Assembly: GCF_051020765.1 (NCBI RefSeq)
Contig: NW_027469193.1
Location: forward strand, 357,193-421,192
DNA: 64,000 nucleotides
Direction of reading: 5' to 3'
From: Lasioglossum baleicum
Taxonomy: Eukaryota; Arthropoda; Insecta; Hymenoptera; Halictidae
Position numbers and translations under genes: made by a program. Under the pieces are notes generated by a model. It was not told the DNA's origin. It ran no database searches and saw only the letters and a list, made by a program, of their open reading frames with translations. Shown one piece after another: positions 1 through 8,809 of this stretch; position 1 is the stretch's first letter; every line of letters begins with the position of its first letter.

Positions 1-152
1 CCGATCAATTGATATTTTTGAAAAAAAATTTGTTCACATTCTGTAGTAAAAACTAATTGCTGTAGCTTCCCAAAAAAGTTCAAATCGTATAGTACAATAT
101 TAAAAAAGTTATCGTCTTTTTTAGAACGTCCGAATATTTTTCTGAGTCACTG
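1..152 (-). mobile_element. Terminal end of a Tc1/mariner-like DNA transposon (body off the left edge)
   Basis: Read on the - strand from 152 leftwards, the sequence starts CAGTGACTCAG, continues with the TATTCGGACG core and runs into AT-rich DNA. A TA dinucleotide sits immediately outside it (153-154), as expected for Tc1/mariner insertion at TA. The first 61 bases align without gaps to the + strand sequence starting at 649, with about 43 identities counted by eye. This shows two related terminal repeats. The inward direction is leftwards, so the transposase, if any, lies outside the window. No coding sequence is visible in these 152 bases. Superfamily assignment rests on the CAGTG-type end and TA site and is probable, not proven. 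Confidence 0.6.
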
Positions 153-196
153 TACATATTTAGCAACGGGATGTGCTTTTGTATAATAATATTTAC

Positions 197-332
197 CAGG
201 CCACTTTATTTCGTTCGCCACTTCATTCCACGCCTTTTCCGTAATATCCTTCTTTGCATACTCCGATAATGTATGGTTATACAAACAAGGATACCTTTCT
301 ATCAATTGTACAAACGATGTAATTTCACACAT
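197..332 (-). CDS. MADF-domain (Myb/SANT-like) protein, first-exon fragment
   Basis: An ATG at 332 opens a frame whose residues 5-45 resemble the start of a MADF domain: FVQLIERYPCLYN, then a Y, then the AWNEVANEI helix. MADF domains are Myb/SANT-like DNA-binding modules of insect transcription regulators and are also used by the DNA-binding partner protein of some Harbinger transposons. The match stops after the WPG motif, exactly where the - strand reads CCTG|GTAAAT, a plausible 5' splice site with the intron starting at 196. Unspliced, the frame stays open for 15 more residues to a stop at 147-149, inside the terminal repeat of the transposon at 1-152. Later exons are not visible and would lie beyond that element. 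It may be a host gene exon, a transposon partner gene or a dead fragment. The domain call is fairly good; function and integrity are unknown. Confidence 0.5.
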
Positions 333-648
333 GTTTGCTTTTGTACAAATAGTAGCAAAATTCAACAAGAAACAAACAATAAACAAATAACAATTAACAA
401 TAATTAAATATTAACTGAACCAATAAAAACAATGAATAATATGTTGAACAATAATGAAAAATAATTGTATCTATGCAACGCGTAGGTGAAAAAACATCTA
501 TAGGTTAACGTAAAACAATGAAAACCCGCTCGTGAAGCGATATCTCGATATTGGTAGCAATCTTCATTCATCATGACGCCTGCCGTACGACAGTGTCGTA
601 CGCTAGGCGTACATTGCCGTATATCTACATTCTACATACATATGTATA
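333..648. other. AT-rich non-coding spacer between two transposon ends
   Basis: No open frame of coding character is visible. Bases 360-460 are strongly A-rich on the + strand (runs such as AAACAAATAACAATTAAC). Around 480-640 the composition becomes more mixed and includes the hairpin at 576-610. The segment ends at the TA (647-648) that flanks the second Tc1-like element. It could contain the promoter of the MADF exon, but I see no element that decides this. Confidence 0.6.
576..610. repeat. Imperfect inverted repeat, 16-bp arms, 3-nt loop
   Basis: The left arm 576-591 and right arm 595-610 are complementary at 14 of 16 positions. The inner 8 bp (CGTACGAC and GTCGTACG) pair perfectly around the loop AGT (592-594), and the outer six bases (ACGCCT and AGGCGT) also pair. 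It is GC-rich inside AT-rich DNA. It could be a solo palindrome, the remnant of a foldback element or a cruciform-forming site. No function is evident. Confidence 0.7.
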
Positions 649-854
649 CAGTGAGCCACGAAAGTATTCGAACGCCACTTGAAACACAATAACGTTTTTA
701 TAATTGTACCAAACAACCTGATTTTTTATAATCAATTCGAAGCATTGGTTTATGAAATGATATGAAAAAAAGATTTTCCAAAAATTATAATTTACAAGGT
801 TACATGCAAAAATAAAAAAGGCATTTTTAAGACTTTTTTATTTAATATATTTTC
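649..854 (+). mobile_element. 5' end of a second Tc1/mariner-like element, truncated
   Basis: Starting at 649 just after a TA (647-648), the + strand reads CAGTGAGCCACG, continues with TATTCGAACG and later reaches ATAATTGTACC. It is a diverged homologue of the end at 1-152 but in the opposite orientation, so the two elements point away from each other and enclose 153-648. No matching second terminal repeat is found to the right within the flank. The sequence becomes recognisably Harbinger-derived at about 855, so only about 200 bp of this element remains. The right limit is approximate. No transposase coding is visible. Confidence 0.55.
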
Positions 855-1100
855 AATTTTTATAATTACATTCGACGGACAAGAAGAAGAACAAGAAAAT
901 TCTGGGTGCACCCTTACATTCGCAATAATATTAACTGCCGAATATTTGTGGCTACAAGAGAGTTAGCAGAAGACGATGTTAAATTTCAAGCATTTTACAG
1001 AATGCGCAAGACTACGTACAAGAATCTTATCGTTTCAGGTGCGTATTCTTCAATTAATACAGACATTCCACTGCCATGGCACAGCAACCTGTGGTTTTAA
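855..1100 (+). pseudogene. Inverted fragment of Harbinger transposase exon 1
   Basis: Bases 855-1,028 on the + strand match the reverse complement of 2,212-2,385, the first exon of the transposase on the - strand. The match is gapless at roughly 95% (about eight differences in the clear part). The frame is still open and encodes the same Arg-rich start, KFWVHPYIRNN and RMRKTTYKN segments. At 1,029 homology stops abruptly. The frame runs on through unrelated sequence to a TAA at 1,098-1,100, overlapping the 3' end of the - strand transposase. There is no start codon of its own near the homologous N terminus and no catalytic domain. It is a broken piece, either of a second element or of an inverted duplication. 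Confidence 0.75.
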
Positions 1101-1970
1101 AAAATAATTCGCTAAGTAGTCGCGTAAAATTAGCGCAGAAGGTCGCCCAGAAATGTTAATATTTTCCCGTAAATTGGGAATATTTCTACGCGTTGCAGAA
1201 GAAACTGTTGGATTATTTGAATTAATTCCGTATGGGAGTCCATCATTTCTTCGAATGTAATTGTGAAGTACACAAGCACATTTTATTATAGAAACTATAG
1301 TTTCATATTTACGGCATCGAATAGGAGTCAAAAATACTTGATATTTTGCGTTAACATGCCAAATGTGCATTCTATGTTCTTTCTGCCTCGGCTTAACCTG
1401 TAATTAAAAATCCTTTTTTTGTTATTGAGGCCTCTCTGGGCATACGGTCTCATTAAATTTTTTCGCAAAGGAAAAGCGTTATCGGCAACGAAATAATATG
1501 GAAATGGGTTGTTTTCTTCATCATGTGGTAATCGCGACGACATAGGAATATTGATGCCATCTCTTTCCAACCAACGACCTAATGCCGATGTGCGGAATAT
1601 ACCTCCATCGCTATTTCTCCCTGCGAAACCACATTCGATGGATATAAAGCAGCCATCTGCATCACTGCAACCCAATAAAATTACGGAATGATATCCTTTG
1701 TAATTAAAGTTTGTGGATCCCGAATTTGGAAATTTCTGAATTCTAATATGCTTTCCATCAATAGCTCCCAAACAATTTGGTAAATTCCACAATTCCGAAT
1801 ATTTTTCTGCAATTCCTTTCCACTTTTCCATACTAGGAATGGGCATATATAAATCTTTTAGGGCAGTCCAGATTGCTTCTGTAGTTTCCGCTACAACTCT
1901 CGCTATAGTAGATACTCCTCTTGCAAAGTAGAGTCCCAGTGATACGAAAGTACAACCTGTTGCCAGGTAT

Positions 1971-2122
1971 CTGCAAACGAAATATCTTTGACCTTGTCTT
2001 TGTATAGTATAGTATAGTATATAATTTACACTTATCCTGAAACCTGAATTCGAAACTCAGTCCTTTACTTATATTGATAATATTAATAATTTATTATAAA
2101 CAATTTAATTTTATTTGCCTAC
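1971..2122 (-). other. Intron of the Harbinger transposase
   Basis: The donor on the - strand reads AAG|GTAGGC (GT at 2,122-2,121) and the acceptor reads TTTGCAG|ATACC (AG at 1,972-1,971). Joining splits an Arg codon (AG+A) and yields an uninterrupted conserved motif, which supports the intron directly. Inside is a short pentamer tract, TATAG x3 plus one TATAT, on the + strand at 2,003-2,022. Confidence 0.8.
2003..2022 (+). repeat. Short pentanucleotide microsatellite (TATAG)
   Basis: Three perfect TATAG units and one TATAT unit lie within the transposase intron. They are unrelated in sequence to the heptamer satellite. Confidence 0.8.
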
Positions 2123-2409
2123 CTTAACGTTATCAAAATCCTTTCTTCAGGACTCACACATTCTCGCATATTTGTATTTTGTCTTGCTATGCTTGGCCCC
2201 ACTATTCGTACAAGATTCTTGTACGTAGCCTTGCGCATTCTGTACAATGCTTGAAATTTAGCATCGTCTTCTGCTAATTCTCTTGCAGCCACAAATATTC
2301 TGCAGTTAATATTATTGCGAATGTAAGGGTGCACCCAGAATTTTCTTGTTCTTCTTCTTCTCCGTCGAATATAATTATAAAAAATCACATTCTCCTCGTC
2401 ACTCGACAT

Positions 2410-2639
2410 CTTTGTTCGCTTTTCGTAAATCACGTGAAGTTTGCTCTACGCTTCGTGTATAGACGATTGCGGCATCGTACGCTAATCATAATGACGACTG
2501 AATGTAGCGACGATTACGCGACGATGACGCTTCGTGACACGCGTCAATTATTTTACATTGGTTGCAGCACTGAAACGTACAGCAATCGATATTTTGTCGC
2601 GTACGCGTCTCTGACGCGACGCATCGTGGACATAGGGCC
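2410..2639. other. CpG-rich junction segment between transposon and satellite
   Basis: No gene is visible; open frames here are antisense shadows or run out of the satellite. The composition shifts from AT-rich to CpG-rich. It holds an 11-bp direct repeat (2,507-2,517 and 2,518-2,528, 10/11 identical, core GCGACGAT) and an inverted repeat GTCGCGT (2,596-2,602) against ACGCGAC (2,614-2,620). In the satellite's register the last two heptamers are GACATAG (2,629-2,635) and GGCCTAA (2,636-2,642). These look like degenerate satellite units, so the true array edge may be at about 2,629. The 5' end of the Harbinger element probably lies here, but I could not identify its terminal repeat. Confidence 0.5.
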
Positions 2640-3146
2640 TAACGCATAACGCATAACGCATAACGCATAACGCATAACGCATAACGCATAACGCATAACG
2701 CATAACGCATAACGCATAACGCATAACGCATAACGCATAACGCATAACGCATAACGCATAACGCATAACGCATAACGCATAACGCATAACGCATAACGCA
2801 TAACGCATAACGCATAACGCATAACGCATAACGCATAACGCATAACGCATAACGCATAACGCATAACGCATAACGCATAACGCATAACGCATAACGCATA
2901 ACGCATAACGCATAACGCATAACGCATAACGCATAACGCATAACGCATAACGCATAACGCATAACGCATAACGCATAACGCATAACGCATAACGCATAAC
3001 GCATAACGCATAACGCATAACGCATAACGCATAACGCATAACGCATAACGCATAACGCATAACGCATAACGCATAACGCATAACGCATAACGCATAACGC
3101 ATAACGCATAACGCATAACGCATAACGCATAACGCATAACGCATAA
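2640..3146. repeat. Left-edge homogeneous run of the satellite
   Basis: About 72 consecutive consensus units follow the flank before the first variant (CGTATAA at 3,147). The edge is therefore not a gradual decay zone apart from at most two degenerate units before 2,643. An edge this clean is unusual for satellites, whose borders tend to be the most diverged part. Confidence 0.85.
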
Positions 3147-3328
3147 CGTATAACGCATAACGCATAACGCATAACGCATAACGCATAACGCATAACGCAT
3201 AACGCATAACGCATAACGCATAACGCATAACGCATAACGCATAACGCTTAACGCATAACGCATAACGCATAACGCATAACGCATAACGCATAACGCATAA
3301 CGCATAACGCATAACGCATAACGCATAA

Positions 3329-3426
3329 CCCATTGCGCATAACGCTTAACGCGTAACGCAAAACTCATAACGCGTAACGCATAACGCATAACGTATAAAC
3401 CATAAGGCATAACGCTTAGCCCATAA
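3329..3426. repeat. Type copy of the 14-heptamer variant cassette
   Basis: Ninety-eight bases, exactly 14 units, all in register. In order: CCCATTG; one consensus unit; CGCTTAA; CGCGTAA; CGCAAAA; CTCATAA; CGCGTAA; two consensus units; CGTATAA; ACCATAA; GGCATAA; CGCTTAG; CCCATAA. The same order recurs dozens of times, for example with CCCATTG at 3,609, 9,629, 9,825, 30,195, 31,105, 58,356, 60,190, 61,884 and 62,605. Sometimes one more consensus unit is included. A short form (CTCATAA, CGTATAA, ACCATAA, GGCATAA, CGCTTAG, CCCATAA) also recurs, for example near 3,852. These blocks create nearly all stop codons that end the - strand frames. Confidence 0.9.
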
Positions 3427-6400
3427 CGCATAACGCATAACGCATAACGCATAACGCATAACGCATAACGCATAACGCATAACGCATAACGCATAACGCA
3501 TAACGCATAACGCATAACGCATAACGCATAACGCATAACGCATAACGCATAACGCATAACGCATAACGCATAACGCATAACGCATAACGCATAACGCATA
3601 ACGCATAACCCATTGCGCATAACGCTTAACGCGTAACGCAAAACTCATAACGCGTAACGCATAACGCATAACGCATAACGTATAAACCATAAGGCATAAC
3701 GCTTAGCCCATAACGCATAACGCATAACGCATAACGCATAACGCATAACGCATAACGCATAACGCATAACGCATAACGCATAACGCATAACGCATAACGC
3801 ATAACGCATAACGCATAACACATAACGCATAACGCATAACGCATAACGCATAACTCATAACGTATAAACCATAAGGCATAACGCTTAGCCCATAACGCAT
3901 AACGCATAACGCATAACGCATAACGCATTACGCATAACGCATAACGCATAACGCATAACGCATAACGCATAACGCATAACGCATAACGCATAACGCATAA
4001 CGCATAACTCATAACGCATAACGCATAACGCATAACTCATAACGCATAACGCATAACGTATAAACCATAAGGCATAACGCTTAGCCCATAACGCATAACG
4101 CATAACGCATAACGCATAACGCATAACGCATAACGCATAACGCATAACGCATAACGCATAACGCATAACGCATAACGCATAACGCATAACGCATAACGTA
4201 TAACGCATAACGCATAACGCATAACGCATAACGCATAACGCATAACGCATAACGCATAACGCATAACGCATAACGCATAACGCATAACGCATAACGCATA
4301 ACGCATAACGCATAACGCATAACGCATAACGCATAACGCATAACGCATAACGCATAACGCATAACGCATAACGCATAACGCATAACGCATAACGCATAAC
4401 GCATAACGCATAACGCATAACGCATAACGCATAACGCATAACGCATAACGCATAACGCATTACGCATAACGCATAACGCATAACTCATAACGCATAACGC
4501 ATAACGCATAACGCATAACTCATAACGCATAACGCATAACGCATAACTCATAACGCATAACGCATAACGCATAACGCATAACGCATAACGCATAACGCAT
4601 AACGCATAACGCATAACGCATAACGCATAACCCATTGCGCATAACGCTTAACGCGTAACGCAAAACTCATAACGCGTAACGCATAACGCATAACGTATAA
4701 ACCATAAGGCATAACGCTTAGCCCATAACGCATAACGCATAACGCATAACGCATAACGCATAACGCATAACGCATAACGCATAACGCATAACGCATAACG
4801 CATAACGCATAACGCATAACGCATAACGCATAACGCATAACGCATAACGCATAACGCATAACGCATAACGCATAACCCATTGCGCATAACGCTTAACGCG
4901 TAACGCAAAACTCATAACGCGTAACGCATAACGCATAACGTATAAACCATAAGGCATAACGCTTAGCCCATAACGCATAACGCATAACGCATAACGCATA
5001 ACGCATAACGCATAACGCATAACGCATAACGCATAACGCATAACGCATAACGCATAACGCATAACGCATAACGCATAACGCATAACGCATAACGCATAAC
5101 GCATAACGCATAACGCATAACGCATAACACATAACGCATAACGCATAACGCATAACTCATAACGTATAAACCATAATGCATAACGCTTAGCCCATAACGC
5201 ATAACGCATAACGCGTAACGCATAACGCATTACGCATAACGCATAACGCATAACGCATAACGCATAACGCATAACGCATAACGCATAACGCATAACGCAT
5301 AACTCATAACGCATAACGCATAACGCATAACTCATAACGCATAACGCATAACGCATAACGCATAACGCATAACGCATAACGCATAACGCATAACGCATAA
5401 CGCATAACCCATTGCGCATAACGCTTAACGCGTAACGCAAAACTCATAACGCGTAACGCATAACGCATAACGTATAAACCATAAGGCATAACGCTTGGCC
5501 CATAACGCATAACGCATAACGCATAACGCATAACGCATAACGCTTGGCCCATAACGCATAACGCATAACGCATAACGCATAACGCATAACGCATAACGCA
5601 TAACGCATAACGCATAACGCATAACGCATAACTCATAACGTATAAACCATAAGGCATAACGCTTAGCCCATAACGCATAACGCATAACGCATAACGCATA
5701 ACGCATAACGCATAACGCATAACGCATAACGCATAACGCATAACGCATAACGCATAACGCATAACGCATAACGCATAACGCATAACGTATAACGCATAAC
5801 GCATAACGCATAACGCATAACGCATAACGCATAACGCATAACGCATAACGCATAACGCATAACGCATAACGCATAACGCATAACGCATAACGCTTAACGC
5901 ATAACGCATAACGCATAACGCATAACTCATAACGTATAAACCATAAGGCATAACGCTTAGCCCATAACGCATAACGCATGACGCATAACGCATAACGCAT
6001 AACGCATAACGCATAACGCATAACGCATAACGCATAACGCATAACGCATAACGCATAACGCATAACGCATAACGCATAACGCATAACGCATAACGCATAA
6101 CGCATAACGCATAACGCATAACGCATAACGCATAACGCATGACGCATAACGCATAACGCATAACGCATAACGCATAACGCATAACTCATAACGTATAAAC
6201 CATAAGGCATAACGCTTAGCCCATAACGCATAACGCATAACGCATAACGCATAACGCATAACGCATAACGCATAACGCATAACGCATAACGCATAACGCA
6301 TAACGCATAACGCATAACGCATAACGCATAACGCATAACGCATAACGCATAACGCATAACGCATAACGCATAACGCATAACGCATAACGCATAACTCATA

Positions 6401-8809
6401 ACGTATAAACCATAAGGCATAACGCTTAGCCCATAACGCATAACGCATAACGCATAACGCATAACGCATAACGCATAACGCATAACGCATAACGCATAAC
6501 GCATAACTCATAACGTATAAACCATAAGGCATAACGCTTAGCCCATAACGCATAACGCATAACGCATAACGCATAACGCATAACGCATAACGCATAACGC
6601 ATAACGCATAACGCATAACGCATAACGCATAACGCATAACGTATAACGCATAACGCATAACGCATAACGCATAACGCATAACGCATAACGCATAACGCAT
6701 AACGCATAACGCATAACGCATAACGCATAACGCATAACGCTTAACGCATAACGCATAACGCATAACGCATAACTCATAACGTATAAACCATAAGGCATAA
6801 CGCTTAGCCCATAACGCATAACGCATGACGCATAACGCATAACGCATAACGCATAACGCATAACGCATAACGCATAACGCATAACGCATAACGCATAACG
6901 CATAAAGCATAACGCATAACGCATAACGCATAACGCATAACGCATAACGTATAACGCATAACGCATGACGCATAACGCATAACGCATAACGCATAACGCA
7001 TAACGCATAACGCATAACGCATAACGCATAACGCATAACGCTTAACGCATAACGCATAACGCATAACGCATAACGCATAACGCATAACGCATAACGCATA
7101 ACGCATAACGCATAACGCATAACGAATAACGCATAACGCATTACGCATAACGCATAACGCATAACGCATAACGCATAACGCATAACGCATAACGCATAAC
7201 TCATAACGCATAACGCATAACGCATAACTCATAACGCATAACGCATAACGCATAACGCATAACGCATAACGCATAACGCATAACGCATAACGCATAACGC
7301 ATAACCCATTGCGCATTACGCATAACGCATAACGCATAACGCATAACGCATAACGCATAACGCATAACGCATAACGCATAACGCATAACGCATAACGCAT
7401 AACGCATAACTCATAACGCATAACGCATAACGCATAACGCATAACGCATAACGCATAACGCATAACGCATAACGCATAACGCATAACGCATAACGCATAA
7501 CGCATAACGCATAACGCATAACGCATAACGCATAACGCATAACGCATAACGCATAACGCATAACGCATAACGCATAACGCATAACGCATAACGCATAACG
7601 CATAACGCATAACGCATAACGCATAACGCATAACGCATAACGCATAACGCATAACGCATAACGCATAACGCATAACGCATAACGCATAACGTATAACGCA
7701 TAACGCATAACGCATAACGCATAACGCATAACGCATAACGCATAACGCATAACGCATAACGCATAACGCATAACGCTTAACGCATAACGCATAACGCATA
7801 ACGCATAACGCATAACGCATAACGCATAACGCATAACGCATAACGCATAACGCATAACGCATAACCCATTGCGCATAACGCTTAACGCGTAACGCAAAAC
7901 TCATAACGCGTAACGCATAACGCATAACGTATAAACCATAAGGCATAACGCTTAGCCCATAACGCATAACGCATAACGCATAACGCATAACGCATAACGC
8001 ATAACGCATAACGCATAACGCATAACGCATAACGCATAACGCATAACGCATAACGCATAACGCATAACGCATAACGCATAACGCATAACGCATAACGCAT
8101 AACGCATAACGCATAACGCATAACGCATAACGCATAACGCATAACGCATAACGCATAACGCATAACGCATAACGCATAACGCATAACGCATAACGCATAA
8201 CGCATAACGCATAACGCATAACGCATAACGCATAACGCATAACGCATAACGCATAACGCATAACGCATAACGCATAACGCATAACGCATAACGCATAACG
8301 CATAACGCATAACGCATAACGCATAACGCATAACGCATAACGCATAACGCATAACGCATAACGCATAACGCATAACGCATAACGCATAACGCATAACGCA
8401 TAACGCATAACGCATAACGCATAACGCATAACGCATAACGCATAACTCATAACGCATAACGCATAACGCATAACGCATAACGCATAACGCATAACGCATA
8501 ACGCATAACGCATAACGCATAACGCATAACGCATAACGCATAACGCATAACGCATAACGCATAACGCATAACGCATAACGCATAACGCATAACGCATAAC
8601 GCATAACGCATAACGCATAACGCATAACGCATAACGCATAACGCATAACGCATAACGCATAACGCATAACGCATAACGCATAACGCATACCGCATAACGC
8701 ATAACGCATAACGCATAACGCATAACGCATAACGCATAACGCATAACGCATAACGCATAACGCTTAACGCATAACGCATAACGCATAACGCATAACGCAT
8801 AACGCATAA

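Larger units (their letters stand above)
855..2385. repeat. Inverted repeat pair (arms 855-1,028 and 2,212-2,385)
   Basis: Two 174-bp arms in opposite orientation, about 95% identical and with constant offset (paired coordinates sum to 3,240), bracket the body of the Harbinger transposase. The arms are coding (exon 1), so they are not the element's terminal inverted repeats. They form a foldback structure with an 1,183-bp spacer. Confidence 0.8.
1050..2409 (-). pseudogene. Harbinger (PIF/Harbinger, HARBI1-like) DDE transposase, frameshifted
   Basis: This is a nuclease-type transposase that cuts and joins Harbinger DNA. Exon 1 runs from the ATG at 2,409 (purine at -3) to 2,123. It has an Arg-rich start and ends in an SPEERILITL helix. 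A GT-AG intron (2,122-1,971, 152 bp) restores the conserved TLRYLATG motif across the junction. Exon 2 runs from 1,970 to a TGA at 1,050-1,052. The DDE triad is visible: D167 in GAIDGKH (codon at 1,759), D259 in VADNAFP (codon at 1,483) and E296 in NIECTFG (codon at 1,372). After GML (codon ending 1,352) the frame is lost. The next frame continues with KYQVFLTPIRC and CVLHNYIR, the normal C-terminal motifs, so about one base is missing near 1,340-1,351. Length across both frames is about 400 residues, usual for the family. The single break and intact motifs suggest recent activity. A sequencing error is an alternative to a true mutation. Confidence 0.88.

Noticed and set aside
836..845. Poly(A) signal (AATAAA on the - strand at 842-837) for the transposase
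   Set aside because: It is over 200 bp past the stop, beyond the inverted exon copy and in very AT-rich DNA where the hexamer is common.
1347..1353. One copy of the satellite heptamer (TGCGTTA on +) lying on the transposase frameshift
   Set aside because: A 7-mer is expected by chance about 0.3 times on both strands of 2.6 kb, so a link between satellite and frameshift cannot be claimed. It is noted only because the position coincides.
1509..1691. Short + strand open frame inside the transposase
   Set aside because: It is antisense to the DDE domain and a shadow of the real coding strand.
2329..2649. + strand open frame opposite the transposase 5' end
   Set aside because: It is antisense to exon 1, starts with a non-ATG codon and has no family resemblance.
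2548..3333. Open frame crossing from the satellite into the flank on the - strand
   Set aside because: Most of it is satellite-encoded heptads, and the non-repeat tail has no recognisable domain.
3329..3426. CENP-B-box-like motif in the cassette
   Set aside because: No stretch fits the TTCG and CGGG anchor pattern of the mammalian CENP-B box.
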